Shown: positions 1 to 12,010 of the stretch, piece after piece
Layout of the letters: every line of letters begins with the position of its first letter
Numbering within the stretch: position 1 is the first letter of the stretch
Assembly (NCBI RefSeq): GCF_964656455.1
Contig: NC_135718.1
Span: forward strand, 49,848,014-49,912,013
Source: Halichoerus grypus
Lineage: Eukaryota > Chordata > Mammalia > Carnivora > Phocidae
Direction: 5' to 3'
DNA: 64,000 nucleotides
The notes under the pieces: model-generated
The model's input: only the letters and a program-made list of their open reading frames with translations
What the model was told of the DNA's origin: nothing
Databases searched by the model: none
Made by a program: the position numbers and the translations under genes

Positions 1-1230
1 CACACTACTCAACTTTTCTTTTGGAAATGTGATGTTTCGCCATAGAAACATGAATCAAGTACAGGGAAGAGTGAAGGGGTGAGGAAAGTCATAAACAGGA
101 CTGGATCAGCAAATTTCCCTGCTTCTGCTTCCTGCAATATACACACTCATACACAGTGCCTCTCTGCGGGTCCCAGAGGTCACGAGGATCAAATATAAAT
201 TTTGAACGTTGAAAAGGGGGAATCCATTTCAAGTGACTTAAAGGATAACTGTCACTGGAATTAATATGGTTGGAATGTTTAAAATTGCCACAGGTTCCTT
301 CACTTTTGAAAGGTGTCAGGTTCCTGTCTTGAAAGCTGAATGTCTGTCTGTGATACCACAATGAAGGCTTATGCTATCACAGACCGTACTGGGCTAAGGA
401 AAGCTTATTTAATTTACCGAATTGCACAGAGAAATTGGCAAGGATGAGTCCAGAAGGTTAGGCATGGGGCATGATTCTTATCTCTCACCATTTCCCGTAT
501 TATTATAGTGTCCTATTCATTTTCCTTTCTCAGGTCTGAAACATGTCTGAAAATATATTTTATGTTTTTCACTGTGTCCCTTTCTCTTCATCACTCAGGA
601 TGCCTCTCCCAAAGAATAAAAACAGACCAGATACAAGGAATAAGAATCTGCACCTCTCTGACAGGGCAAAAGTACAATTTAAGGACCTGAAGTGCTGAAT
701 TGCCACCCGGGAAGACATCATGAGAAGCAACCCAGTTGATTCAAATCTTTATAGCTACATTCCCCCAACTAAAATGACCATCCCACCTGTAAATGAAAAA
801 CACATTTCAACGGGCTTCCCTCCAGCATTAAAGGTACACATCACTGCTAAAGGGGGAACAAAGGATGAATGAACCAAATTCTCAGATTTCCTTTAGAGTA
901 CATTGGCCCCTTCCAAGTGGTGGTAAGAAATTCAGCCTTGCATGATGACCTGTCAGTGTGTTATGATGAAAGCAAATCCATCATTATGATGAGAGATGAA
1001 TCAGAGATGACTGAAGAGAGCTTTCTGTTCTTTTTAAACCTGTGGGAGGTATCAGAGTCCATAGTGGTTCTGCCACTATAACAAAGGAGGGCCTCCGAGT
1101 TTGCAAATGTTAACTATCTCAGGATCACACAGTAACAAAATCCACTTACTTCCTTCTTCCAACATTTACGCCCTATGTGTCATTCTTAAGTTTGAGCACA
1201 CGATCGCAGGTACCACACAGCGAGCATGTA
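1..1230. other. Unassigned unique sequence, no supported gene
   Basis: No repeat family or coding homology was recognised here. Short open frames exist but have no recognisable domain. The one item of interest is a stretch at 598-831 bordered by a pyrimidine-rich AG and by aag/gtacac, with an ATG at 720 open through the second border; it is described separately as a weak exon candidate. Confidence 0.4.
598..831 (+). other. Weak candidate exon with an ATG open to a donor-like site
   Basis: A pyrimidine-rich run (cctttctcttcatcactcag) ends at about 598 and could be a splice acceptor. An ATG at 720 begins a frame of about 37 codons that stays open to a donor-like aag/gtacac at about 831-833. 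If read through, the frame stops soon after, at about 867. The peptide (starting MRSNPVDSNLYSYIPPTK) matches no family I recognise. Frames of this length arise often by chance, so this is a hypothesis and not a gene call. Confidence 0.12.
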
Positions 1231-1234
1231 CCAC

Positions 1235-1345
1235 CTGGCCGGTGCTGGGCTGGGGTATTCGGGAATGAACAAGGCACAGTTGCTGCCTGGGATTCCAGTC
1301 TAGTGGGGGAGAAAACACTGTCCATATGTGAGACAAGTTACATGG
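1235..1345 (+). repeat. Possible ancient L2-like LINE remnant
   Basis: The text around 'ggtgctgggctggggtattc', then 'aacaaggcacagttgctgcc' and 'gtctagtgggggag', resembles the widespread mammalian old-LINE motif around 'gtgctggggatacag...aacaaggcagacag...ccctgcc...ctagtggggga'. It is heavily diverged and its ends cannot be fixed by eye. Confidence 0.35.
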
Positions 1346-1654
1346 AAACTTGAGCGATGGGTTATGAAAGAATGCGTTATTGATGCCTAAAAGGCAAAAA
1401 GATAAACTGGCCATTACATGAACCTGGGGAAACAATACCTCAGCAGAAGCAGCCCTGAATTCAAGCAACAGATCAACTCCGTTTCTCAAACAGGTGTGTT
1501 TTCATTTCATTTTGTTTTGTTTTTTTTCTTTGAATTCCACACTGCTTTTAAATGATGCTTTGCAAAAAACATAAAGAAGAGAAAGACCGTGTAAAACTAC
1601 TTCTTTTGGAAGTTCCTTTTTTAGTCCCAGATTATAATAAAACAAATTGAAACA

Positions 1655-1733
1655 TTCATTAGAAACAAGTTTGCCTTGAAATCAACAAGTTCATTAGAAC
1701 TTTCATTAGAAACAAGTTTGCCTTGAAGTCAAC
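1655..1733 (+). repeat. Local 32-bp direct duplication
   Basis: The unit starting ttcattagaaacaagtttgc occurs at 1655-1686 and again at 1702-1733, offset 47 bp, with one visible difference (gaaatcaac against gaagtcaac). The 15-bp linker also contains cattagaac. It is a recent tandem duplication of unique sequence and not a known repeat family. Confidence 0.85.
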
Positions 1734-1741
1734 TTCATAAA

Positions 1742-3650
1742 GAGGGAAAGGTGACTTCAGAGGTACACCCCCAAGTCAAGATCAATCATTTGAAGTTTAA
1801 AAGGTACCCTTCAAAAGAATGACATGGGACCTTTTTTTTTTCCGATCCTGAAAATGAGTTGAGAATCGACTACAAAGAAGATTTCCCAAAATGCTAACAG
1901 TAATATCTTCATAAAGTTCCAAAAAAAAAAAAAAAAAAAAAAGCGATTCTACTTATTTATGAGGGATATTTTGTTAGGGCACATTTATATATTCTGTAGA
2001 GAAAATGGGTATCAAGGATTTAAGGAAGGACAAATGGCAGCAAGAGTGTCCCCGGTGAAGTAAGCACAAGCCAGGGCCACTGTGCCACGGGAGGGTCACA
2101 AATATCACTGGCGGGCACTATTTCTTCCAGTAAACTTCCTGGAAAACATGAATTTGTCAAGGGGATTCTCCTTGGGGAGAAAACTGAGGACTGGCAGGAT
2201 TTAAGGACCAAAAGCCATGGATTTGGAAGCCTGGGAAACAGTCTACAGAGAAGAGGTCAGTGCACATCCCCCAGCCAAGGGCTAAACAAGTTACACAGAG
2301 GACAGAGGAATGACCAAAGACCATTCAGAGAAGGTATAGGGGCCAAACACAGATGTGCCAGAAGAATTCTTTGAGATAGTTGCCGGGATCATTCACTTGA
2401 TAGATAATGAACCTGGGGCCCAGAAAGGGGAAGGGATTTATCAATTCCACTCAGTGGCAGAGTAAGAATGTAACCCTGAATACAGGTAAGTGTGCTTTCC
2501 ATCACCCCACTTAGCCTCCTTCACTGAGAATCACACGCAAATGATAAAGCACATCAATGAGAAGCTGGTGGCAGGAGTGGAGCTCGCTGGGAACATGAGG
2601 CTGGCATAAGTGAATACTGGTGATGGGGATTTCAATCACTGAGAGCCCAAGCAATTCCTGACTCTGGGAAGCAGGCATCTGGAGTTCACCTTCTAATTCT
2701 ATAGCCCAAATTTGTGTTCTCCAAATTTGTCTTCCCCAATAACCCTGTAAATCTATGTACACTACTCAAATGTCATTCTGAATTTCTGGAGATTTTTGTT
2801 TGTTTTGTTTTGTTTTGCTTCTTTTTGGTCATATTTCTGCAGTTGTGCTCAGGTGGCACATCAGGACATTTACATGATGGGTTCATCATGCAAAGATGCT
2901 ATCTGCCTTTGTAAATTTGTTATAAAAATATTTGTACACATGGCTTTGAAATAATACACAATACAAATATTTACAGCTCACCTTATAGACCTATTATGGA
3001 AAGTGTTTGTGTTGCTTTTCAAGGCTTATGAGAAGTGAGTTTAAACAACCACAATAAACCTAAGTAGGCAAGCCAAAATCTAATTCTCTCCTTGAAGCTG
3101 TGACTTAAGCACATCAATGTTGTCAAAGGCTCTTGGTTTTGATTATATAGCATTAATTCATTTTTCTCCTGGTGACAACCATTAACACAATTTTCTTTAG
3201 AGAACCAGTACTTCTTATCTTTCATTTCACATGGTTCAGATGGAGCTGACCCCATCTCCTTGTACAAGGTATGGGCCAGACCCTGGTAATTGGTTCATGG
3301 ATTGGAATGAAACTGAAATCCAGGCAATGAAAGTCAGTCTTGCAATTTTGTTTGAACCACTGGGAAAGAGCTTTCTTTCCAGTGAGGTTGCTAAGTTGGC
3401 CAGAGTAATCCTTTAGCTGAGGTTGGCTATCTTACCAAAACTTGTTAAAAACAAACCAAAAAACCTAGCTGAATTACATAGGAAAGCAGAAATGAGATAT
3501 GGAGAGAGAAATTACTGACATAGTTATCTGAACCTGAACCTAGCACAGCCCTTTGGGTATGTAGAGATAATTCATAAAAATGACTACAATAGATCCTTTT
3601 ATCCCTATATATACTCCACTTTACAAAATGACCTTGCCACTCCTCCAAGG
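1742..3650. other. Unassigned sequence with an A-tract
   Basis: This stretch holds a long A-run at about 1921-1942. No SINE body precedes the A-run in an obvious way, so it is a simple tract or an unrecognised retrotransposon tail. No gene is supported and the small open frames on both strands have no recognisable motif. Confidence 0.4.
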
Positions 3651-3654
3651 GGTA

Positions 3655-4015
3655 GAATTTATTTCTCTACCCTGGAATATGAGTTTGACCATGCAACTTG
3701 TTTAGAAAATGAGTCAATAACTAATGTAATATAAGTAAACACTTGAAGATACTAGAGCATTGGAGTTTGTGCTCTCCTGTTAGGGGAACCTTTCCGCTAC
3801 CAGCAAACAAGCCCAGGCTAGCTTCCTAGAAGAAAGACCACCTGGACAGCTATTCCAGCCCTCCAGCTGAAGCTCCAGACAGTGAGGCCATCCACTTTCA
3901 CAAAGGGAGCCCAGAAAGAACCACCTGGCCAATCCAAGGATTGTGACATAGTAAATAACTTTCATTTTAAGCCATTCAGTTTTATGTTGGTTTATTACAA
4001 AGCAAAAGCTAATTA
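3655..4015 (+). mobile_element. Old MLT1-type (ERVL-MaLR) solo LTR, degraded
   Basis: The right part carries hallmarks of the 3' part of MLT1 LTRs: 'ttttaagccattcagtttta', then 'tttattacaaagcaaaagct' and 'aattaata'. Internal text such as 'agcccaggctagcttcctag' and 'ccagacagtgaggccatcc' also fits. The 5' limit is uncertain. No internal retroviral genes are attached. Confidence 0.6.
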
Positions 4016-4019
4016 ATAG

Positions 4020-4960
4020 AGCATTAAATTATATAATTTCTTTTCCTTCAGCAATCTAAATTGAGTTTTTATCACTTATAACCAACAAAATACAAGTACC
4101 CAGTGCCACACCTAGCATATTTGACACCTGGAGCAGATCATGGTTAACACCCCTTCTCTAAAAAAATAAAAAAAATAAAAAATTTTCAGTTATAATCTTA
4201 CAACTATCAATAATTTTTTCTTACTTTGTTTTTTGGTCTTAGAATAAATAGCAATTAAAGAAAAAACAAATCATAATTTTAAAAATATAATTCAAATGCA
4301 TTAGAAAATTTCATGAATGAAGAAAAATAGTGCACCTCATGGTTTTTGTCCTCTATTTTAGTGTTTTCAATATTAAATACACATAGATGCTCCAAATGGT
4401 CTTGTAGAATGACAGAATTGAAATAATTCAAGACCTGTTTCTTTAATTTTCAATCACTGAACTATGACTATTTCAAATCCATTGTTTAAATGCAGGAAAA
4501 TGTACTACCAGGGTTTTGAAGATATTGACTACCCAAAATAATCTTCAATGATACCAAACCACTATGAACTTACTCTCAAATATGTGTAGCTGAGTTCACA
4601 GATATTTAGGCTGCCTGTGTAGCTGGGATTTCTCCAACTAGAATATGTATTAAAAGATAATTTTTAAGTGTATTAATTTAAAAGTATATGTACATATTAC
4701 TAAAATAAAACAGAACTCACAGCAATTACTTAAAAGTTGCACTGAAAAAAAGTATTTTTTAAATTTTTTTCCAGAAGGGAGTATTTTATCACTTTCATTG
4801 CTTGAACTGCAAGTATATGGTGATGATTAAAATACAGACTAAGTTTCAGTTGGTTTTATTATTGTTTTAAAACTCTCTAAAGACAATACTCACTGCCCTA
4901 CCCTTGATACTCCACTGCAAAGAGCACTGTTAATAAACTTCATTAATGTTGAGAATTATA
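4020..4960. other. AT-rich unassigned sequence
   Basis: AT-rich DNA with an A-rich microsatellite-like stretch near 4160-4185 (repeats of aaaaaaat). No gene and no confidently named element. The block at 4090-4160 has the feel of a diverged repeat but I could not name it. Confidence 0.35.
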
Positions 4961-4978
4961 TAAGAAATAAAAATTCTC

Positions 4979-5182
4979 GGAGCACCTGGGTGGCTCAGTC
5001 AGTTAAGTGTCTGCCTTCAGCTCAGGTTATGATCCTAGGATCCTGGGATCGAGCCCCGTATCAGGCTCCCTGCTCAGCAGGGGAGTCTGCTTCTTCCTCT
5101 CCCTCTGACCCTGCTTGTGCTCTCTTTCTCTCACTTACTCGCTCTCTCTCTCAAATAAATAAAATCTTTTAAAAATTTTTAA
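4979..5182 (+). mobile_element. Can-SINE (tRNA-derived), sense orientation
   Basis: The copy opens with a tRNA-like head (ggagcacctgggtggctcag) containing the Pol III A-box region and, further in, a B-box-like gatcgagcccc. It continues into a CT-rich block and ends in aaataaataaaatctttt and an A-rich tail. A 14-bp target-site duplication (aaataaaaattctc) flanks it at 4965-4978 and 5183-5196 with no mismatch. The open frames seen across it are SINE artefacts. Confidence 0.95.
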
Positions 5183-5196
5183 AAATAAAAATTCTC

Positions 5197-8100
5197 CAAA
5201 GGACCCTGACTGAAATATATCAGAAGTATTGAATGAATATGCTTGCATGCAGGAGGAAATTCCCAGGGACAGACCAAATGATTTCAATATTGACCTAAAA
5301 TTTCCAAATTTTCTAGAAAAAGAAATGAAGATAATTGATGGCTCTGAGCCTTTTAGCATGGTGATGAGATAGAACTAACTTTTCATTGGAAGAAAAGGTA
5401 ATTAAATAGCTTACACGGTGATACTTTAAGTTTATAGTAAAATCCCCTTCTAATTCCAGAAAATCATTAAGGTTCCCTAGACCAAGATAAGCCAACAAAC
5501 AAAATCCCATATCTAATTAATTTCCAATTAATCAAATATCCACTTTAAGGTGAGTTTCCTCTATCAGGAATCAGGTAAAGCTCCAGCTTTTTTTGGAAGA
5601 TCTAAAGAAATAACACAATGAGTAATCGAACTGTAAAGGTGTAACTGGTCACATGATGCCATTGATCTATATTAACCTATTCTCATTAACTGTATAGCTG
5701 ACTTGACTACATATTTTACTCATTTACTTTATAGCTGGTCAGTTGTATCTTAATAAACCCACTACCCTTCAAACTGAAACATATTCTATTCTCTCCAATA
5801 TGTGCCTTTCTGCTACATTTTACTCTGTTCAGTATACTTCTTAATCAATTCCTTTGTGAGCTTCATTTCTTTTGGCACAGTGTACCCACTGTTAGGATTT
5901 ATTTCTTTCAAAATGATTTAAATCTATTTTGCCAGATGCCGCCTTCAAGCTACTGTATGCCCTATCCATTTCCTCACCAGCCCCATCCACGGGGCCATGT
6001 GATCCGTGCTCTGCTTCATACTCCATCTTCTTGGTTGAGAAGAGATGGACTTTCCTCGCTCCGTCCAATGTGGATCGTGCTTGCTTTTTATCTATCCTGG
6101 CAATGCTTGCGGACTGGATAATGAGAGTGATGTGTAGAAATATCAGTGTACTTCAGGTACTCAGTGCTGAGACAGGTGACTGCAGCCTCCTGATGTCCTC
6201 AGTGTCCAGAAGTCTCCTTCTGAATTGATGCTTCTGAAATTCTAGGTATTATTGCCAACAGACATAAAGCAGGACCGCCAGAGCCAAGCTCTCTCTTGTA
6301 AATCCTTGATGATTTAAAGAACAGCTGAAGTTGCCTTCTTTGGTGGTATTAATTAAGAGTCACTTTTAATTTGGGTTGGCCCTAGACTGTATGTCCTAAG
6401 ACTTCAAAAGTTCATTTTGCACAAATTATTTTATTATTCATAGAGAAAAACAAAAAGCAACGAAAGACATGGCATTTTAATGACTTTTTCATGTTTGCCC
6501 TCTAACTAAAATGACTAGAAAAGGTCTGAGGAGAAGCTTCTAGAAGGTAAAGCTGAAAATGTCCATGGAGGGCAAGGTTAAGAGGACCTAGGAAGCCTGG
6601 TTTGTGGCCATATCCCAGATGCAAGAAGTCCCAGAAAGTTTCCAAAGGGAGGTGTTACAGGATAGATATACATTGTTCCTACCAGAAAAGATTGTAACTT
6701 CCTAAAATAAAATCACCTTGAAATACACTCACGATGGCAGGTGATCATGCACACCCAGAATGTCACAACTCTAGAGTACACCTTGTTCAAGAGGAAGGTA
6801 TTTCCAATCGAAAGGAAAGAGAATAGCAGATGGGGGTAGACAAGGAAGTCTTCTTTGGAAACCAGGAATATTAAACAGGAATTTATTTAGTGAACTTACT
6901 AAAAAGGTAATAACATTACAGAAAGTAGCTTATAGAGCATAACAAATGCTAGTAAGGACTAAACACACAATATACGAAGACCGGTAGTATGGAAGATATG
7001 AGATCCCTTAGAGAATGTGACCATGCCTAGTTGGAATTAATGACAGAGAAATTTGGGAATATAAACATATAAATACCCTTGATTCAATTAGCACTTTTTT
7101 TAATCAGAGAAAATAAAAATAGCATTTCCATATTGACTCTAATAGGGCATGAAACTCAAGAAGGAAAGATGCCACTAAAAATAAAATTCTGGGTATATAA
7201 TTAATGAAAATTGACAACAAAGAAGTTTGGAGAAGCAAGAAAAATGGGGACACAGCCAAAGAAAACAAAACAATATGACTGCATGGGAGACATTTTGATG
7301 AACTCAGAGTTTAAGAAGTCACTTACAAAAGCAATGCTCAAAGGAAGAAAACAAGTTTACTGTTGGGAAAGCAGACTAAAAAAACAAAAAACAAAGAAAC
7401 AAACAAAAAAAACCCCTCAAATGCCAGAGAGAAGGCAGAATTAATAAGGTCTTGTTTTGTTGTTATTTTCTCCATCATGAAATTATATCTTCAAGTTGGA
7501 AAGATGATTGAAGAAATAAAAAAGAAAACAGAGATAAAGAAAAGAAGGAAGCCCTTAGAGAGCTTATAAGAAACATAAAAAGCTAGGCCTGTAGGCCCAG
7601 ACAAAAAATACTTTATTTTATAACAGCAAAAAAAAAAAATTCATATAGATCTAATCATGGAAATCTTCATAACATTTCAAAAATCGGAGGAGCAGATTCA
7701 GGCAAATCTCATTTTTTCAGAGGGAAGGGGAGAGTCACATTCCCATCAAAAATGTAAAAGATTTTATTAAATGTAGGATATGCGAGCACTTTGAAAAGAC
7801 AGTAACAACTCCTAAGAGCCAGTGCCTTTTCACCTGGGATGACCCAGGCCAAATCAACCTCCCCTGGCCCCCACCTTTCTTTCTCTCTTGTCTTTTAGAA
7901 ACAGCTATTAAATGGGTAGATCAGTGAGAACCTAGACATAATACACTGATTTCAACAAAACATTCACAAAAACTCTGCAAAAAATTTTTTTTAATTCTAA
8001 AAAGGACAAAAAAGTAAGAAAGAAAAAGAGATTCTAGTCCATTTACAGCAGATCAACTACATATACCAAAAGAAACACAAAAAAAACCAAAAAAACTGCT

Positions 8101-8890
8101 GTTCTTTGAATCAGTGCCCGTGAAAACGGGAGTTCCTCCAGTCTTTCCACTGTATTCCATCCTTGCCTCCAGACTGTTGAATAAAACCTAGAAATCTATG
8201 TTCTAAGGATAGGTTAAAACCGAGGACAAATAAAACAAGAGACAAAGCAGATGCAACCATTTAGGTCTGAAAACTCAGCTTCCCAAGTACTAGACAGCGG
8301 AGTTTTTCTGGGCAGTAGCTTACGCAAGAATACAAGCCCAGCGGGCACTGGGTGACTCTGAGCTCTATTGTAGTAACACACCGCAGATGCTCTGAGTCCC
8401 TGGAAGGCCTCCCGGCGACACTACACAGCTATCTTCATATCCTGGGTGGGATGTGGGACCAAACGCTTTTTTCCAACCCTAAGATCCCGTGACTCTAATA
8501 TGAATATGAATCCCCACCTGGTGTCCTGTATGATTATTCCTAAATTACTGCAAAGGAGGAAATCACACACAAAAAAGGTGATTAAAACGCTTTCTAGAGC
8601 CACTGATTTTTATAATGGGTCACATACAAAAATCATTCTGATATTTGTTCTTATTACCAGAACTCACAGGCCCTCCAACAGTTAGCTGCAAGGACAGACA
8701 CCCCAGCTGACCAAACCATGAGTTTAAGAGGCAGAAAAATCCAACGTCTCCCTACCATGACAAAAGCAACTAGAATTGCCAAATCCGATATACAAAACAT
8801 TTAATTTATAACAGTTAAAACCTGGCCCCTGACCAAGTCCAAAAGAACTATGTCTTATTTCACTTGCTCTTGAATATGTCTCTTTCGGAG
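5197..8890. other. Unassigned sequence, partly A-rich
   Basis: No element could be named with confidence and no gene is supported. At 7200-7640 the plus strand is strongly purine and A-rich, which produces lysine-rich open frames (around 7211-7569) that look like composition artefacts. A run of A at 7628-7640 is the only simple tract of note. Confidence 0.35.
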
Positions 8891-8894
8891 ATAA

Positions 8895-9180
8895 ATGACT
8901 CTGCTCTTTGCCAGTTCTCTCCTCTGTTTGGTGTTTTGTTTAGCTGGGCTTGTGACAAGCCAAGAGTTGATGCATCTGCTTGAATGTGTAATTTACCTCT
9001 CTGGTCAACTTAGCTTTTTTTTCCTTGACAATATTATGTCAAACAATCACATCACAACTGGCTCTGATCTCTTTGTTGTTAGCTAATAAATTAGAGAGTA
9101 TTTATTATCCGCAATCCTTTTTTCCTCTTTTAATGGTGACACATTTGTGGTGAATTACAGGGCAGCTTTATAAACTAGGC
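8895..9180. promoter_or_regulatory. Candidate conserved non-coding element
   Basis: A repeat-free block with several dense TAAT/ATTA-type motifs, for example gctaataaattagagag and tatttattatccgc, plus tgacaagcc and gttgatgcatctgcttg. This vocabulary is typical of developmental enhancers. Nothing here shows conservation directly; the call rests on motif density and absence of repeats. Confidence 0.25.
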
Positions 9181-9379
9181 TCTGGGCCAGTCTCAGGCCC
9201 TGCGTCCATGTGAACGTTCCCTCTCCCGGTTGGCCTCCCGGACTGGTGGTAAATCAAGGCAGATGTGACAGCACACTAAGTTAGTGTGCGTCACTGGGGA
9301 GAGCAGGAAGCGTTGGGGGTATAATTCTGTCCATCAAACTAATATGTTCTATCAGTAGCTTTGTAATCTTCTGCCATAA

Positions 9380-9990
9380 CTTATGGGAAGTGACACCTAA
9401 GAATTCACTTTGAAGGCAATGTGTTCTTCAGACTTTAAGCCAAAACAGACCCGATTCGCAGCAACTGTTCCTCTGTTTACATGAGTGGGTTTGTAGTGCC
9501 GGAGAATCAGGTCCCTATCAATGTGGCAGTATTTTACACATTCCACCACCGGCTGAACTCTGTTTACAGCCCTCATGGCAGGATTTGTAAACTTCTCGAA
9601 CGGGATTTCTTCTCTTCTTTTTGTTACCCTTGCTTTAACCTCCAGTAGCCGGATAGATAAATACGCTCCCTGAATGTTATCATGACAAAGTGAATCTCTG
9701 ACAGACAGGAACGAACGGCCGACCCGTTTCCTTGTCCGTTCCCCTTCAACCTTTGCCTTGACAAATGCGGGAAATGGCTGCGTAGGACAGAAGAAGAATA
9801 CCCGCATCGAATGATGGCAGCGTCAGCTTTTTCGGCTGTTATTGCAAATGTCCACGTGATACTCACAGAAGCGAGGGCAGATGACCTTAAATAGACAGTG
9901 TACTTTCCAAGGCATGACATCGGAGTGACCAGACTCACATCATGTGCCCTTTCACAAGGATGCCTTATTTTCCGGGATTTGCTATTGGGT
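9380..9990. promoter_or_regulatory. CpG-retaining, repeat-free block; possible regulatory element
   Basis: Roughly twenty CpG dinucleotides survive in about 600 bp (for example gaacgaacggccgacccg, tctcgaacggg, cccgcatcga), while the flanks are almost CpG-free. A CACGTG E-box lies near 9853. The block also carries overlapping minus-strand open frames of 136 codons (9397-9807) and 104 codons (9624-9938) with no recognised domain. Low CpG loss suggests hypomethylation in the germ line or selective constraint. Confidence 0.3.
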
Positions 9991-10674
9991 TGTCCCTGGG
10001 CTGTATTCTCAGCAGGCCAATGAGAGAAGCCCTTTGGGGAAGATTAAGTAGTTCTGTGAGCTGCCATCTGATGGAAAAGAAATCTACAAGAACTGTTCAA
10101 AGGAGCTCTTCCTCCCCCAGGCACAAAGCTAAATATGCACAGTAAAGAAATTTGAAAAATGCCTGTCCTTGCCATCCCCAATACCCCTTTGATTGATAGC
10201 AGAGAGGGCTTGCTATGATAATTTTACTTTGACAGGTCCCAGGCATAAATCCCACAGAGTTGTTGCTCTGGTTTGACAATCTTCTGAGGGTTCCAGTTAG
10301 GAACAGGAAACAGGCCTCTATTTTTCACCCTCAATGCTCCTTCAGGTGCAAAGAAAAGACCGTATGGAAAAAATAAATCCTTATCTGAGGGGGAAACCAA
10401 ATTCAAAGCAGTTTTAATACTTATTCATCAGAAAGAATGTCCAACAGGGGAAGACGTGACCTCGGTCCTACTTCTTCAAACTTACATTTAAATCTTCCAA
10501 ATAAGAGATTTGAAACCTACTCGCGAGGAGAAATTGATACTCCTTTCCCATTCACATTTTGGTTTTACAAAGTTGTTAGTATTTTCCTTCAAGGTCAGCC
10601 TAGAAACGTACCATAATATTTTATAAAAATCACTGCTTAAAAGTAAAAATGCATTCGTGTAGTAACACCCAGGA

Positions 10675-10770
10675 TTTAGTGAGATTTACTGAGAGCTTAC
10701 AACAGGCCAGACTTTCTAACTCTTCGTGTCCTTTTAATCGTCACAACCACCCCTCAATTAATAGGAATGC
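10675..10770 (+). repeat. MIR SINE fragment
   Basis: The sequence 'gatttactgagagcttacaa' followed by 'ccttttaatcgtcacaacca' matches the MIR core pattern of 'atttattgagcgcttac...ttaatcctcacaac'. It is diverged and truncated on the 3' side. Confidence 0.5.
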
Positions 10771-10995
10771 AATTTAAAAAAGAGTCAAAGCTGTGGATTT
10801 TTTTTTATTTTTAATTTTTACTTTTTTAGCATTCATCTTTTAGGTATGCTTCATGAAATGTCAAGAGTATTTGGGGATCAGTGCATCGTCACCTAGCCAT
10901 CTCCCCTACCAAGAATCTGGGAAGGATGACTCAGCACTGAGAAGCCTAGTCACAGAAATTATATTTAACTGGGTTGAATCAAGAAGAATCTGTGG

Positions 10996-11064
10996 CATGT
11001 TAACTATACTGGAATTTAAAATAAAATTAAAATAAATTAAATTTTTAAAAAAATACAAAAGAAG
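10996..11064 (+). mobile_element. Extremely 5'-truncated L1 3' end with target-site duplication
   Basis: About 70 bp reading catgttaactatactggaat followed by an aaataaaatta-type A-rich tail, as in the terminal sequence of some carnivore L1s. It is flanked by aagaagaatctgtgg at 10981-10995 and aagaagaatcatccgtgg at 11065-11082, the right copy carrying a small insertion. It looks like an L1 insertion that retained only the last few tens of bases. Confidence 0.6.
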
Positions 11065-11089
11065 AAGAAGAATCATCCGTGGTTTCTCC

Positions 11090-11950
11090 TAAGTTAACTA
11101 GGAAATTAAATTAACCAGGATCCATTCTCCATGCATTTTAGTTGATCCCATCTAGAAATGCATTACTGTGACCTATTAAAATTATTAAAGGGTCAAACCC
11201 AGGCAGGTATCTGAAAAGAAGGAACATTTCCATCTCCTTAAAACTTTCAGAAGTTGAAGATTTCTCCTCCAATTGTCTACCTCTTACAGATGGGAGAAAT
11301 AGTTTTCTCTTAGCTCCAGGGTCCAGTCTAGCACTGAGAAGATCCACACAGCTCTAATGCCCTAAGAGCATATTCCTCCTTCAGTCCAACCACCCTGCCA
11401 GGCCTTGGCTAACTGGGTGCCATCCGAGTTTTGCAGAAAGTCTGCACTATTGAGAGGAGCCACCAACAGGGAAAGAAGGATCCAGTCTTGGCACCCACAG
11501 TTAAAAACTGGGTCTTTAATTTACTAGGACTCTAACACATGGACTTCAGCCCACGCCACAGAATTAAGCCCTTTTTTTCTGGGGTCAATATTTTATGACT
11601 ATACCCATTTTGTGGAGGAACTAACCACTGCCCAAGGAGTTCTAATAATTGGTACATGGGTCAGCCACAAAAAGTCAGTGGGGAAAATAAGAATAGAAAA
11701 GAGCAAGCTGCTCATAAAAGTGGAAGGAATATATGAGTTGTTAAAGTCATAAAACAGCCTGAACAAATTTCAAGAAAAAGAAACTTACTAATTAATTCTC
11801 TCTCACTCCATTGCCCCTCTAAATACCAAACAGGATGTGCTTCCTTGTAAATGTCTATAAATTTGGGGGGAGAAAAAACAAATCTGATCTTGTGTACAAG
11901 AGCTCTAGGCTGCAAAGAACATGGTTGGATTTCTGTTTCCCTTAGAGGAA
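11090..11950. other. Unassigned sequence
   Basis: No gene, named repeat or simple repeat was recognised in this stretch. Confidence 0.35.
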
Positions 11951-12010
11951 GACGCCAGAACAGCCTTTTCCCATCAAGTGTTGATAAGAAAGGCATTTAG
12001 CATTTCATTT

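Noticed and set aside
4990..5172. 60-codon frame starting MAQSVKCLPSAQ, and similar frames at 28055-28264, 46418-46627 and 58974-59273
   Set aside because: They translate Can-SINE sequence and recur in any copy of the element.
7211..7569. Lysine-rich open frames
   Set aside because: The region is A-rich. The composition alone yields Lys-rich frames, two phases overlap, and no domain is visible.
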